64,000 bases of DNA from Opisthocomus hoazin (GCF_030867145.1 NC_134434.1:5952001-6016000); one strand, 5' to 3'; shown: positions 1-39,187, numbered from the stretch's first letter. Notes: generated by a model not told the origin, from the sequence alone. Numbers and translations are program-made.

Positions 1-47
1 GCATGGGCAGAAACACACGATTATTAGTGTAAAAAAAACCCCGTCAG

Positions 48-412
48 TGATGGGGAGAGCCCTGGGGATGGGTTTTGGAGACAGGGAGAGCCCTGGGGGT
101 GTTTTTGGAGATGGGGAGAGCCCTGGGCATGGGTTTTGGAAAGGGGGAGAGCCTAGGGGGGTGTTTTTAGAGATGGGGAGAGTCCTGGGGGTATTTTTGG
201 AGATGGGGAGAGCTCTGGGGGTGGGTTTTGGAGATGGGGGAGTCCTGGGGACGGGTTTTGGACACGGGGAGAGTCCTGGGGGTGGGTTTTGGAGACAGGG
301 AGAGCCCTGGGGTGTTTTTGGAGATGGGGAGAGCCCTGAGGGTATTTCTGGAGGTGGGGAGGGCCCTGGGGGTGGGTTTTAGAGATGGGGAGAGCACTGG
401 GGGTGTTTTTGG
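48..412. repeat. G-rich minisatellite, unit about 30 bp
   Basis: About twelve imperfect copies of a unit reading roughly GGAGATGGGGAGAGCCCTGG followed by a G3-5 T5 stretch. It lies in the ARHGAP44 intron downstream of exon 16. The plus strand has many GGG and GGGG runs able to form G-quadruplexes. Open reading frames of 111 to 323 codons across it are only a consequence of the periodicity. Confidence 0.9.
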
Positions 413-773
413 AGCTGACCTGACTCTCTGCGGTCCTGCCGCGGTGGCACAGGGAGGGGCACGCGCAGGCTGGCAGTGGGGAGCTCTCCCCAGGAGAACA
501 GCCCGCAGACCTTGGGGACACCAGGGCACCCAACCCCGGCACGGCAAAGCCCCGGTGCCACCCCATGGGCCACCCCACTCCCATCTCAGCGGGCTGGGAG
601 CAGCTGTCAAACCCCAAGCTCACCTGAGCACACCCAAGAGCCCAACGTGGAGACCAGTGGGTCCTCCCACTCCAGGACCGCCCAACCTCCATCAGCTCAG
701 TGCCACCTCCACCAGGGCGGTGGCAATGCCACCACCTCCCTCTCCCCAAACCCTGGCACCGCAAAGACCCTAC

Positions 774-26790
<26,017 letters not shown>

Positions 26791-27060
26791 GGTGGCGGCG
26801 GCGCGGGCGGTGCGGGCAGGGCGGGCGGGCAGCGGGGGCCGCGGGCCGCCCCTCCCGCATCCTCTCCCGGCGCCGAACCGGGCCGGGCCGAACCGAGCCG
26901 AGCCGAGCCGGGCCGAGCCGAGCGGGCCCGCCGCCCCTGCGCGGCTCCGTGCCTCCGCCTGCGCCCCGCGCCCCCCGCCCCGCACCGCCCCGCACCGCCC
27001 CCGGCCGCGGCGGCTATGGGAAATGTAGTCCGGGGCTCTGCCGGGCAGGGGGGCCTCGGG
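26791..27060 (-). promoter_or_regulatory. ARHGAP44: ARHGAP44 CpG-island promoter and 5' UTR
   Basis: An extremely GC-rich segment just upstream of the start codon, with several GC boxes (CCGCCCCGCACCGCCCCGC around 26975-26998), a GAGCCGAGCCGGGCC tandem at about 26895-26925 and dense CpG. No TATA box is visible. The transcription start cannot be located from sequence alone. Confidence 0.75.
27015..27030 (-). promoter_or_regulatory. ZNF143/THAP11-type site in the ARHGAP44 promoter
   Basis: On the minus strand this reads GACTACATTTCCCATA, a close match to the ACTACAATTCCCA core bound by ZNF143 and THAP11 at many housekeeping promoters. It is about 225 bases upstream of the start codon. The match is seen; binding is inferred. 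Confidence 0.6.
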
Positions 27061-27069
27061 CCTGGCCTG

Positions 27070-27660
27070 GGCATACCCCCCGCCATCCCCCCGCCATCCC
27101 TCAGCATCCTCGGCACGGCCTCAGCATCCCCCCGGCATCCCTCTGGCACGTCCCAGCGTCACCTGGCATCCCTCGGCATCCCTTGACATGGCCTCAGCAT
27201 CCCTCCAGCACCTCTTGGCACACCCCCCGCATACCCCTGGCATCCCTCAGCATCCCCCGGCATCCCCCCAGCACCCCTCAGCATCCTCGGCACACGCTCA
27301 GCATCCCCTGGCATCCCCCCGGCATCCCCCCTGGCATCCCCCGGCATCCCTCTGCAAGCCCCAGTGTCACCTGGCATCCCTTGGCATCCCTTGACATGGC
27401 CTTAGCATCCATCCAGCACCTCTTGGCATCCAGTTGGCATCCCCCCGGCACGCCCCAGCATCTCCTGGCATCCCTCAGCACCCCTTGACATGGCCTCAGC
27501 ATCCCTCCAGCATCCCTTGGCATCCCCCCGACATCACCTTTGCACCCCTTTGGCATAGCCCCAGCGTCCCCACCCCAATCCCCTGGCATTCCTTGGTGTC
27601 CCCCAGCATCCCCCTGACATTCCCCCAGGATTTCCCTGCCATCCCTGGCATCCCACCCCC
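27070..27660. repeat. C-rich GGCATCCC minisatellite upstream of ARHGAP44
   Basis: Repeats of GGCATCCC, CAGCATCC and CAGCACCTC motifs. A longer segment TTGACATGGCCTCAGCATCC recurs at 27183, 27391 (with one change) and 27485. It lies just beyond the ARHGAP44 promoter, on the opposite side from the exon 1 array. Confidence 0.9.
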
Positions 27661-30600
27661 CAGTCCCCGAAGCCCCGGGGATTTGGGGTGCCGGGGGCTG
27701 GGGCAGGTTTAAACAGCCTCTTGCTGCTGCGCGTCCCTGGGCAGCGCTGGATGAGCCCGAGCAGGATCCTGCCCGCACCCTCCGGGCAGGGCAGCAGGAG
27801 CCGGTCCCAGCCGGGGGACCTCGCTGCCTGGCTGCTCTGCAGACCCCGGGGGAGAAGGTGGGGTGATGCTCACCCCCGTACCATCACCCTGGCCGCCTGC
27901 CCAGGGCCTGCTGACCCCGAAAGCATTGCTCTGCCCATGCTGGCATCGGTCCTGGTTTGAAGGACACTTGATTGATTTAATTTCTCCGTAGCTTCTTGGT
28001 GTGGAATAAGAAAGTAAAAGGCACTGATCCCCGCGACGACGTGAAACCTGCTAAGGAAAAGCCCCATTGATGCTCTCTCAAGGCACCCACAGACTCCCCA
28101 TCCCACTGTCCCCGTCCTGCATCTGGATCCGACCCTCAGAGACGTGTTCTGCCCACAGACACGGCCCCGTGACGGCCGCTCTCTCCGGTGGCAGCAGCCA
28201 GGCTCGGGCAGCAGAACACTCAGGCAGCCCCTGCACCGGGCTGTGAGCTCCGCTTTGAAACCCCGCTGCCCCCAGAGCTTTCCCATGTGCCCGTGTTTGA
28301 CTCTGGTAAAACGGGGTCAGGAAACCCACATCTGCTGTTGGACCCCGCTAAGCATCTGCTCCGGCGCAATTCCACAGCCCTCGGCCTCAGTCTTCCCACC
28401 TGCAAAATGGGTCTAGAAAGGTGCTCCCGGGGTTTTTACAGCCTCTTTTAGGGCTGACTGGATTTTCTGGCAGTCAGAAGTTCCTGTGAGCTTCTAGGTG
28501 CACTGTCGATGACCCCCTAAAACCCCCTAAAGCGGGATGCTGTGGCTGCTATTTCGTTAGTCCAGACAAACCCCCGGAGCAGCGTTTCTCACTCTGGCTC
28601 CAGGGCGATGCTCAGTGCAGGCAGGGCACGCTGCCGACGCACGCCAGGCACACGGGCGTTCGTTAGCACAACTCCTTAAAAAAAAAACAATATGATCAAG
28701 CCCCAGCCATGCTCTCTGCAAACCCAGGGAAAAAATAAATCAGTGCTTATCGAATGGAAAAAGCCAAGAAATTCAGGATTAATGGAGAGCAAAAGCTGCC
28801 CCGGGTGGCCGCGCAGCAGCAGCCCCTCTCCCCCCACTCTGTTCGGTGCCATCAGAGGAGATTCCCAGGCTTTTTTGGGATTTACATTATTTGTAGAATA
28901 CTGGTCCTTCCTCCCCATTACTATTTTCTTGCAAAACCCTCACCCGGTCCCCGCGCTGGCAGGCAGCACCCCACCGCGTCTCCCCGGTCCCGGCGTTTGG
29001 GCAGCTCCTGGGGCTGCTTTCCTGGGGGCTGAACGCACAAGTGCTCACAAAACCAGTTCGTTCCTGGGTAAAACCCAGTAACAACCCCCCTGGAGCTGGT
29101 TGGGGACCAGCGAGGATGCTCTCAGTTACTACGCAGCCCCGAGGAGCGGTGATGGGCATCTTTAGGGACCAACCCTGACTGCCCCAGGAGGTGAAGCCCC
29201 AGCCCAGTGTCTCCCAGTCCACGGGATTTTGCAGCCCCCCCAGCAATGAGGTTTGGGTCTGTGAACCCCCGTGCCCCGGCAGGTCATGCAGGGACCCCCC
29301 TGGTGCAGGAGGGCAAGGACTGAGGGGAGAACATCCCCGTTTCGGGGCTCGCAGGCTGCTGGTGGGCTTTTGCCACTAAATTTAGCTGTCATCACACCCG
29401 AGATCGGGTACCGCCGGTTTGCTGTGATGGGAGGGAAGGTGGCCGAGCCCCCCGGCCGGGCTGGGACCCTCTGGGAGCAATCCCACCCTGCTCAGCCATC
29501 CCTGAGCACCTCAGTCCAGCGAGATGGGGATGAGGGCTGGGGGCTCACCCCAACACCTCTGACGGTGCCCCAGTGTGGGGTCTTCCCCCGGGACTGTGCC
29601 CGTGGGCGCTGGACTGGGGGGCTGTGCCTAGGGGGGTCTTTCCTCCCTGTGCTGCTGCGATGCTTTCGGTGCATCACAGGGCACAACATATCTTAGGATG
29701 CGGGGATGTTTTGCAGCCAGGGAGCTCCTGGCATCTCCCCTGGCACCAGCTGGTGCAGGCTTGGCGCTTCCTCTCTCTATTTTTCTACTCTTGATGACAC
29801 TGTTACTGTGGGGTGGCAAAAGGGGACATTTTATGGGGTGTCTGGGGGTAGATACAGGGAGTTTTGGCTCCTTTGAAGAGGTACAGGGAGCTGCACAGTT
29901 CAGAGCTGCGGTTCCCACCATGCGATGTTTTAAGACACGGCTGGAGAGATGGTTTACAACTTTCCACTGGAGCAGGAAGGGTAAAACTCACAGACACAAC
30001 CCTGGGAAAAACCCTGCAGGACACAATAACGGTGCCCACCTTCTCCTGGCCTGGAGGCAGCTTCAAAACACCACGTCAGGGTTGATTCTTCTTGTCTTCA
30101 CCAACGCGCTGGTGCCGAGAAGGTCAATGTGACCATCCCAGCTTGCTTCTGGCATTAACCCTCCTGCCTCATGCACATGGTAACCGCGTTGTCCCTCCTG
30201 CCCACCCCTCATCATCTTGGTGCTGTCGAACCTCCAAGATCAGATAGCTTCAGCCCAGATGGGTCAAAACAAATTAGCATCAAAGCAACCCATTTTGGTG
30301 GAAAACCATACGATAGTCAACAGCCCTGACATGAGCCGGGAGCTGGCCCAGTCGCCCCTACTGGGTGCAGCGCAGGCTCCTCCTGACCCACCTCCACCCC
30401 TCCGTGACCCGACCTGCTCCCGAAACACCTCACAAGCAAACGTCGCATCCCACCGTGCCTCTTCTCGGGCTTTGGTGGGTGCTGTGCTTGGGCTCCCTGC
30501 TGCGAATGTACCAGGAGCAACAGCCCCTACCATGTTGACAACGGCCCCGCTGCAGCCCTGTGAGAACCAGAGATGCTCTCTCCCCGCAGCGACGAAGCTA

Positions 30601-30785
30601 ATGTCCTTTCCGCAGGCTGATAAGCTCCCCTGCGAAAGGGCGTTAATCGCATTTCCCTGTTTTCTGTTCCAGGAGGCAGAGATAACGAACGGCGTGATGG
30701 AAGCAGCGCCTGTGCAGGAAAACTGGAGGAAAGGGAGGCAGGGAGCCGGGGACGTGGCTGGAGAGCTGGCAGCAAGGTCCTGTTT
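27661..30785. other. Intergenic, no gene seen
   Basis: Between the tandem array upstream of ARHGAP44 and the first intergenic CR1. Base composition is mixed and the open frames are short and unlike any family I know. No promoter or RNA gene can be supported. Confidence 0.6.
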
Positions 30786-31128
30786 AGGGGACCTAATATA
30801 TGCTTACAAATATTTGCAGGGTGGGTGTCAGGAGGACGGGGCCAGACTCTTTTCAGAGGTACCCAGTGACAGGACAAGGGGCAATGGGCACAAACTGAAG
30901 CCGAGGAAGTTCCAGCTGAACCCGAGGAAGAACTTCTTCCCTCTGAGGGTGACGGAGCCCTGGCCCAGGCTGCCCAGGGAGGCTGTGGAGTCTCCTTCTC
31001 TGGAGATATTCCAGCCCCGCCTGGACACGGTGCTGTGCAGCCTGCTGTGGGTGACCCTGCTTGGGCAGGGGGTTGGACTGGGTGACCCACAGAGGTCCCT
31101 GCCAACCCCCACCATTCTGTGATTCTGT
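30786..31128 (+). mobile_element. CR1 LINE 3' end
   Basis: Plus-strand CR1 3' segment, from the [20 protein letters not shown] region to the terminus ACCATTCTGTGATTCTGT at 31110-31128. It sits in the ARHGAP44 to P450 intergenic interval. Confidence 0.92.
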
Positions 31129-31752
31129 TTATCAGCGGGCCCCCTCCTGCCACCAGAGAGCCCAAACCCGGCTGGCACCCACCGTCCTGCGACCACCACC
31201 AAACCCCTGCTCTGCCCCGGCTGAGATGCTATGGGAGCACAAATCTTCATCCTCCTCAGGACACCCAAAAACCAGGAGCCACCAGACTCTCTGCTCCCCG
31301 ATTTATTCTCGTGCAAGTGTAAATAATCATTTGGGCACTGCGAAGCAACGAAGCAGCAAAATCCCACGCAGCGGGGCTTTGCTGCAATGCCGACTGCGCT
31401 GCAGCCCTCTCCTCCCCATGCCCGCTCGGATTTGGCCGCTGCCGCCTGGCACGCTGCCGTGCCCCGAAGCCGCTCACCCAGGGAAGGGCAGCTCTGCTCC
31501 ACCGGCCATCTGCTTACCTGCCTCCACAGTGCCTGTCCCGTCGCGTCACATATGGCACCGGAGCTGCCCCTTTTTGGACGGGTGACGAGTGATGCTGCTG
31601 CTCGGAGCCGTGCCAGTGGCTCTCGTGGAGGGCCCCCTCCTGTGTCCACTCCGCAGGGATCCCACCCTGCCTCACCGGTGGCCAGCGGGGACACAGATGC
31701 AAGGGGTTAAATCCCCTGGGAGAGGGGACCTGGCACAGGAGGTGCAGATATT

Positions 31753-31944
31753 TCACTTTGAGGGTGATGGAGCCCTGGCCCAGGCTGCCCAGGGAGGCTG
31801 TGGAGTCTCCTTCTCTGGAGATATTCCATACCCACCTGGACGCGGTGCTGTGCAGCCTGCTCTGGGTGACCCTGCTTGGGCAGGGGGTTGGGCTGGGTGA
31901 CCCACAGAGGTCCCTGCCAACCCCCACCATTCTGTGATTCTGTG
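31753..31944 (+). mobile_element. CR1 LINE 3' end
   Basis: A further plus-strand CR1 3' end, covering the [18 protein letters not shown] region to the terminal ATTCTGTGATTCTGTGAC. It lies about 600 bases after the previous copy, in the same orientation, but is truncated at a different point, so it is probably an independent insertion. Confidence 0.9.
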
Positions 31945-34835
31945 ACACGGTGCCAGCCCCAGGTGACCAGCCTGGCTCCCGGGGAGCATCTCTCCCAGAC
32001 GTGCTCGGGAAGGTGTAAGCATCGCGTTCAGGTGCATCAAGTGCGAGTGCTATTTTTTTCCCCTTTCTTGGAATTATCACATTTTCATGAGGTTTGTAGA
32101 TGTGGTAAACACACACACGCACAGAGCAAAGGAACGGCGTGCCCTGGATAAGGACGTGGTGTGTTTGCAAGGTGGCAGAGGAGAAGGAGGGGGAGATTTT
32201 TCCTCCTCTCCGCAATTATTGGAGGAACGGTGAACAGCAGGACAGGAAGGTTTCAGCACGTGCAGTCTGCACCTCCACAGCGGTTCTAGGAAATGCCAAG
32301 TATTTTACATCCTGTACATGATTTTCGTAACGACTCGCTGATGTCCCTGCCGGGATGCCCATCTCACTAACAGGGAAGACGGGAACGCGGCGAGGCTCAG
32401 CTAATTTTCCACGTGCACAGCACAAGATTTTCTCTCTTCAGACATTTCTGAATGGTACTTGGGCTCCTGGCATGCTCTCACCGGCAACCTGCAAGGCAAC
32501 TCACCCTGGAAAGCTGCATCATCTTGTTTAAAAACAGAGCCATGTTTACCTAGAACTGGAAGCAGGACCAGTGCAACTGGTCCCATTGGGAGCGAGGGTG
32601 CAGGGAGAGCAGCAGGCTCCTTTTTCGGAGCGATTCGGAGAGCAGAACTGCATCTTTGTCCATAAACCAGACCCACCACAAGCAGCACAAACTGCTCCTC
32701 CCTGCCGCAGCCAGCCTGGCTCTCCAGGGAATTACAGGGAGAGATTAATGCCATGTAATTAAGCAAGCGGAGGCCGTATGGGAAGCTCCTGGAGCAGCTG
32801 TAAATCCACCACAGCTGCTCCTCGTGCCCGGCTGTGGACAACACACATCGGACAGGCAGCACAGGGAAGCAGGGGGAAGATTAAAAATTAAAACATTATA
32901 GGAAAGTTTACTCGCATTTTCGGGTTCAATCACAAAGGCAGCGCTTGAGATCATTCCCCACAGTGGTGATGGATTTCCACCCACTGGGGATTCAGCCGGC
33001 TTGTTTGATTTCCAGCGCGGCGGCAGGGGTGTCTGTGCACCCGCAGACCAGGACCGTGCTCTGGCTGTGCGTGTCTCCGGCCAAATATTAAGAGATATTT
33101 GGGCTGTCTTCATGCCCGGCTCTCCAGGATGAGTGACCTTCAGGGCCCGCCGGCCTTTGACGCTCAGCGCTTCGGAGTGGGATTGATCCTGCAGGCACTT
33201 CAAACACCATCTACCTTCGTCTGCCTTCTGTGCAAACTCTGATTAATGGGAAAAATGTCTGTCTCTCTCTTCTTTTCCTGACCTGAAGGAATCAGAATGA
33301 GGGCTGGCAGTCCCTGAGTAACCGTTACCGTTCCCAGGGCTGTTCCCAATGCTGTGATCGTGCTCTGCTCTCCTTTGCCACCGCTGTATGGATCACCCAC
33401 TGTTGCCACCGTGTTAAAACTAAAACCATGGTAGACTAGAAGCAAGCTGATGACATTTATTGAAAGCAGATGGGAATTGCTTCATCTTTCTGCTTGAATT
33501 ATGTCTTGCTACTTGGCAAGATGGGACACGGGAGCACAGGTCTGCCTCTCCCACTTGAAGCAGGACCCGTCCCTGATGTCCCACAGGGCTCCCAGAGACC
33601 CTTGAGATGTTTCAAGGACTTCAGGACCAGGAGAAACGTGCTGGCACTGGTGAAAGCCTCATCCTCCTTGCAGGATGAGCAAGCCGTGGAAAACCAGACC
33701 AAGCTGTCTGCTTGGTTTAACTGTGATGTGTAGATGGGTGAAGGAAGAGCCCAATGCTCCTCCAGTGCTGAATCCTCCAAGGGTGCAGGGTTGGGCCCGT
33801 AGGTATTTTAAAGCCTGAAGCCCTGCTTGGTGCCCGTGCTGCCACGGCTATCACCAGGAGCGAAGGCCACAACACACTGATGCTCTCCACCTCCAAGTAG
33901 CAGCCATCAAGGCAGGTGGCTCAGCCGAGGACCTCAGGTGAGACACGCAGGTGAGTAGTAACAGCACAAGGACGGCGAGCGGGCAGAGGGGACCTGCTCC
34001 ATGGCTTTGCCTTCCTCACACTGGAGAAATCCCTGGGACCAAACAAAAACACATTTTCGTTACTGACACAAATCAAACTGTGCCTCTCCTACACACCAGA
34101 GCAGGTCTGGGTTGGTCGGTGGTGTAAAACTGGATTTCCGTAAGGGATCCCATAGCAAACCCCAGAAATGACCCCCAGGAGTGTGAAAGGGGCTCTTGCA
34201 CCACGCTGCCATGGAGCTACATCCCAGCGAGAGGAGATGACAGCGATGACAAATGACACTGGCCCTAGAAGTACGGCCAGGCTCCAGCGCAGCGAGTACT
34301 GCTGCATTATTAAGAGCAACCAAAAATACTCCCAGATTAGTCATGAGCTGGCCCGGGTTACGCAGCGAGCAGTCGCCGGGGCTGTCTCACCCCTGTGCTT
34401 GCAGAAAGGAAAGGGAGAGAGATTTAAATGGTTTGCAGCGATTTTTACGCCTCTCTCATTTTGCGCGGTTGAGGCCCTGGGGGGAGTGGAGCACCTCCAG
34501 AGTGCCCTGGCTTTGGGGAGAATTGCATTAGGATAATATTAATTGCCTTAGCGTAAGTGTAACTGCTTACTCGAAGCCAGCGGAGCTGAAGCAAGGCATG
34601 AGATCAGGGGAACCCACGGGTGTAGATTTGCTTCATACCCAAGGTGGGATCTGGGCATCAGCCTTGACAAATGGCTCCAACATGAAGGGTGCAAGGAAGA
34701 GGTTGTGGAAGTAGGGTGGGCTCCCCAAAGCCCAGGCTGAAACTGCACACGGTGTAACAGCTACCCAGCACTGCTGCCACAAAAGCCTGTGGACAAGAAG
34801 TCTCCAGAAATGTTGTCTGACATCTTCAATCATGA
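31945..34835. other. Intergenic, no gene seen
   Basis: Contains no repeat I can name and no recognisable exon. The short gap 31129-31752 between two CR1 copies is also empty. Confidence 0.55.
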
Positions 34836-35655
34836 TGCGGGTGATGGTGCAGGGCGCGCCTCAAGCACTTTGGCAGATGACACCAAACTGGGAGGAGTGG
34901 CTGATGGACCAGAGGGTCGTGCTGGCATCCAGAGGGACCTGGGCAGGCTGGAGAAATGGGCTGGGAGAGACCTCATGAAGGTCTGTGAGGGAAGAGCCAG
35001 GTCCTACCCTGGGGAGGAGCAGCCCCAGGCACCAGGACATGGTGGGGCCACCCAGCTGGAGAGCAGCTCGGCAGAGATGGCCCTGGGGTCCTGGTGGACA
35101 CCATGCTGACCATGGGCCAGCGATGCACTCTTACAGCAAAGAAGGCTGTCAGCCTCCTGTGCTGCCTCAGGCAGAGCATCGTCAGCAGATCGAGGGGCAG
35201 ATCCTGCCCCTCTGCTCAGCACTGGTGAGACACATCTGGGTGTCCTGCCCCGTGCTGGGCTCCCCAGTACGAGAGACATGGACATGCTGGAGTGAGTTCA
35301 GCAAAGACTAAGGGCCTGGAGCATGGCTCCGATGAGAGATGGCTCAGGGAGATCTTATCCATGTGGAGAAATGCCTGATGGAGAGGGGTAGAGGAGACAG
35401 GGCCAGACTCTTCTCTGAGGTGCCAAGTGACAAAAGGCAATGGGCACAAACTGAAATATAGGAAATTCTCCTTAAACATAAGAAAATACTATTTTACTGT
35501 GAGGGTGGCTGGACATGGGAAGAAGTTGCTCAGAGAGGCTGTGAAGTGTCCATCCTTGGAGATATTCAAAGCCCAACCAGACACAGTGCGGAGCAGCCTC
35601 CTGCCGCTGGCCCTGCTGGAGCAGGGGCTTGGAGGAGATGACCTCAAGAGTGCCT
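34836..35655 (+). mobile_element. CR1 LINE fragment, end of ORF2 and 3' region
   Basis: Reads LADDTKLGGVADGPEGRAGI, RLEKWAGRDLMKV, then a decayed 3' region to about 35655. It is more diverged than its neighbours and lacks the perfect 8-bp terminal repeats. Confidence 0.88.
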
Positions 35656-38330
35656 CCAGCCTTGGTGTTTCTGCAGCTGCAAGCCCCAGCCAGGCCCTGT
35701 TCCCGGCCGTGCCGTGGCTCTGCTCCTCATCCTCCTCCTCGTGGTGTGGTACGTGTCCCACTCCTTCCCATGGTGTTTTGATACCGACGGCAGAGAAGCA
35801 CTGGCTGAGAGACAGGAACAGCCATTATGATTGCCTCCAGCAGATCTTCCTAGATCTAATAACCCAGACAGTTTATTGACTCCTTTATTTAACTGCAGTC
35901 ATCTTCTCTCACTTCTGTGTTTGCCTTGCAGCTTTTCCAAATACACATCTACACCAAAAAATACCCCACAAGCATCATTTCTTCCAATTCCTTGAATCTA
36001 CCCCTCAGATATATTCTGGGTCTGATCCAGCAACTTGACAATTTAACAGAGCAATGCTTTTCCCCGTCCCTTGAAGAGCTGCAGCATGGCAGGCAGGAAC
36101 TGGGCTCCATCCTGGCTCCAGGACCGGGCATGGCTGGGACCAGACGTCCCCCCGCGCACCAGGAGCCTCCAGCAGATGCTGGGCCAGCGTGGGCTGCTCT
36201 GCTTCTCAATTGCTTTTACACATTATTTCTCCATGAGTTTTGTCCCAAAACATGACATTAAACTAAAATCCAAAGGCCTGGGCAATCTCTATATAGATTT
36301 TTAATCTTTTTTTAGAAGTCAAAATATTGTCTTTTTGGTCATGTCACATCGGTCCATCCATGTGGGTTTTTTCCTGTCCCTGCTGTTCTAGGTTTTGAGG
36401 CAGCAAGGTCTCACCAGCTGACAGTGAAGGGCTCCCAAAGCCTTGCAGCAGTCTGCTCCTCTCCAGACCCCTGCTCTCCAAGAGCCCTCATAAGAAAATC
36501 AGTAGAAAGACGGACAAAATAGCAACAGGTTTGGGTCCATACGAAGTGGTTTGGGCTCACTTTAGGTCCCAGACCCTCACAGGGCTGAAGTGGCTTCTCT
36601 GAAGCCCATCTGTGCTCTTCCCTCCTGAGCTTCCTTCTTGCACAACGGCACTCAGCTGCCAAAAGTTTACTCAACAGCTTCTACCTTGCCCTTTTTCTCT
36701 GCCTACTTGACAAGAGATACTATAGAGACACTACACTGCTCATCTTTTGGTTTGATTTATTCTATAGATTATGAAGAGAAACTGAAAGCAAGGTTTCATC
36801 AAGCAGTTGAAGAAGAAAAAGGCAAAGTTTCATCATCCCTGGGAGTTGTTTCTTGTTAAACTGCTTCTCTGGTTACCTGGACTCATGCACTCCTAACACC
36901 CAGTGTGATTTGTTTATTTTCTCCATTTAATTAATTTTTCTCCATTTAATTAATAAAATGTGACATAATAATGCTTTTTTTTGTTGCATTACAGACATTC
37001 AGCTTTCAAACCACCTGCCGTAGCAATGAGTAAGTGCCGCAGTCCAACGCCATCGGTCTCCAGGCAGGTGGCCACGGGCTCTGCCTGAGCTCGCTCGCAG
37101 AAGAGGGAATTTTCCATCCGATTTAAACTTTGCAGCTCAGATTAATGCCCACGTCTTTTTCTTTTCCTGTTGCTCGAGTGATTCCTTTTTATTGTTTGGC
37201 TGCCACAGAATAAATGGTGTCGGTCACCGAGAGGCTGTTCACTCCCCTGCCAAAGTCCCAGTCACTACATCACCTCCGCGAGCAAACTTCCGCTCTTGCG
37301 GGCACCCAAGCCAAGAATTTAGAGCAATCTGTGAGAAGAGCAGGGACGGAACATGATGGGACAGGGTAAACAAGTGAGTCACCGCAAACTCCTGGTCTCA
37401 GCCCCAGCAAGTCTCAGCCATGGGGCTCCTGGCACCGGGCTGTGGGGCTGCCCCTCCAGCCACCAGGACCCTCTCCCCCCAAAACCCCTTTTGCTGAGTG
37501 CGTTTGGGGTGCTGGTGGAGCCGCCTCCAGCCCCCAGCAGCCTGGGGAAGGGGGAAAAAAACTGAAATATTGAAATGGAGCAGTCCCAGGGCAGTGGAAG
37601 GTTCATTGCCAGTTGTTTTTTGGTGATTTGAGAGAAATTTGTTGTGTACATGTAAGGACTCACACTGTGGCTGAGGATAGCATCGCCCAGCGCCCTGCTG
37701 GGATGAGCCCGGCTGGTGGCATCAAGCACCCTTTGCCCGACACCTGCGAACGGCCCCGCTGCGTGGCCAAAAAAGGCTGCAAGCACGGAGGTCCTGGCTG
37801 TTTCCATCAGCGCTGCCCAAACGCAGCCCAGGCTCCGCCGTTCGTCCTGCGGCTGGGTGCCGGGGGATGCTGCTGTGCTCTGCTCCGGCTCAGCGTTACA
37901 TCTCAGGCTCCTCTCGAGGAGCACCACTCAATGCCCTCTGCTGAGAATCTCCGTCCACTGCAGGGACTAGCATGAAATCAGACCTCTCTCTTTTCCTCCA
38001 GCCCTGTCCTCCAGGAGAATCCCCACCCTTTGCTGGGAGCCGGCTTGTAACCAGCTTGCTCGGCCAAGGGCTGTGAGTGCTCTCGACCAGAGGGGTGGCA
38101 GCTGAGCCAGTGCCAGATGTGCTCGTGTGCAGCCAGATGTGCTGGTGTGCAGAGCGAGATGCTCAAAAGCATCGGAGGAACCCTGAAGAGCCTGGAGAAG
38201 CCCAGGGAAGAGTTAACCCCATGTCTGCAACAACTGCAATAACTTGGGTTGATGTTCATCCAAAATCCAAGTGGAACCCTAAAATCTTTCAGAACAAAAA
38301 TGTTGTTTTTCCCATTTTCCATCTGAACCA
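35656..38330. other. Intergenic, no gene seen
   Basis: More AT-rich in parts (36900-37000, with ATTTAATTAA repeated twice). No recognisable coding exon. A small duplication of CCAGATGTGCT(C/G)GTGTGCAG lies at about 38114-38152. Confidence 0.55.
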
Positions 38331-38462
38331 TAGAATCATAGAATCATTAAGGTTGGAAAAGACCTCTAATATCACCAAGTCCAACCGTCAACCCATCACC
38401 ACCTACTAAACCATGTCCTGCAGTGCCATATCTACACGTTTTTTGAACACCTCCAGGGATAA
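38331..38462 (-). mobile_element. CR1-family 3' end, old copy
   Basis: Begins AATCATAGAATCATTAAGG and continues GTTGGAAAAGACCTC, TCCAACCGTCAACCCATCAC and ACACCTCCAGGGAT, the classic form of a widespread avian CR1 3' end in the minus orientation. It ends about 550 bases upstream of the P450 start codon. Confidence 0.88.
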
Positions 38463-38880
38463 GAAAGAAGTTTGGTGGAAAATTGTCACCTAACCTAAAA
38501 CTCACCCTGTCCAGCTGCATGTGCCCTGCTCCTGGGCTTCCCTGGTTTCCGTTTACTGGTAAGCACGGCAGCGATGAAACGAGCAATGGCCTGGTGGTGA
38601 CAGGCAAGGTTTTGCCAGGATGGTGACATCTCCGACACGCCACCGAAAGGGAGCACCGAGCAACAAGTGATCCAGCACCGCAGGAACATGCAGGGCATGC
38701 CTGCAGGGTGTTGCAACGCTTCCAGCACCCCATGTCAGACCTTTGAGACCTGCGTTACGACATGGTGGGGGCAGATATGTGCTTGACCGGGAGAAACCAG
38801 CGTTTCTGTGTCAATGACCCCCCGGGGAGTGGTGGGAGGATGCGCAGGAGGTGACCCCGGGGATGTGGGAAGCGCTGCAC

Positions 38881-38889
38881 CTATATGAA
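38881..38889 (+). promoter_or_regulatory. Possible TATA box of the P450 gene
   Basis: CTATATGAA lies 127 bases upstream of the P450 start codon, a plausible spacing for a TATA box with a short 5' UTR of about 95 bases. No other TATA-like motif is closer. This is an inference from position and sequence only. Confidence 0.4.
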
Positions 38890-39007
38890 ACGCAAGGAAG
38901 GACAGAGGCAGCAGGTTTCGGCTCCTCTGCTCGCTGCTCAGCTGTGATTTTCTCGCTGGAGGGGGAATTTCTTTATTGTTTTCCCTGCTCAGCAGAACAG
39001 GGTGAGA

Positions 39008-39187
39008 ATGGATGTCGGATTGACTGGAGTGCTTACTACCCTCCTCCTCCTCCTCTCCGTCCTGTGGTTCCTGGCCTGGAGAAACGATAAGAAGAGAAGC
39101 CAGCTGCCTCCGGGACCAGCCCCGTGGCCCGTTCTGGGCAACTTATGGCAAAAGGACATCTTGCCCCTCTACAGGACCTATGAGAAG
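39008..39187 (+). CDS. CYP2-family P450 exon 1, membrane anchor
   Basis: Residues 1-60. A hydrophobic leucine-rich segment (LTTLLLLLSVLWFLAW) is followed by the basic stop-transfer RNDKKR and the proline hinge. Donor is AAG/GTAAGA. Confidence 0.93.

Noticed and set aside
29700-30070. Possible LTR-like or exon sequence
   Set aside because: No paired LTR, no terminal TG/CA structure and no conserved protein could be made out.
30828-31694. 288-codon minus-strand frame
   Set aside because: About half of it is antisense CR1; the rest has no recognisable domain.
36638-36859. Small open frame with a charged helical stretch
   Set aside because: Only 73 codons, in AT-rich intergenic DNA with no splice or promoter context.
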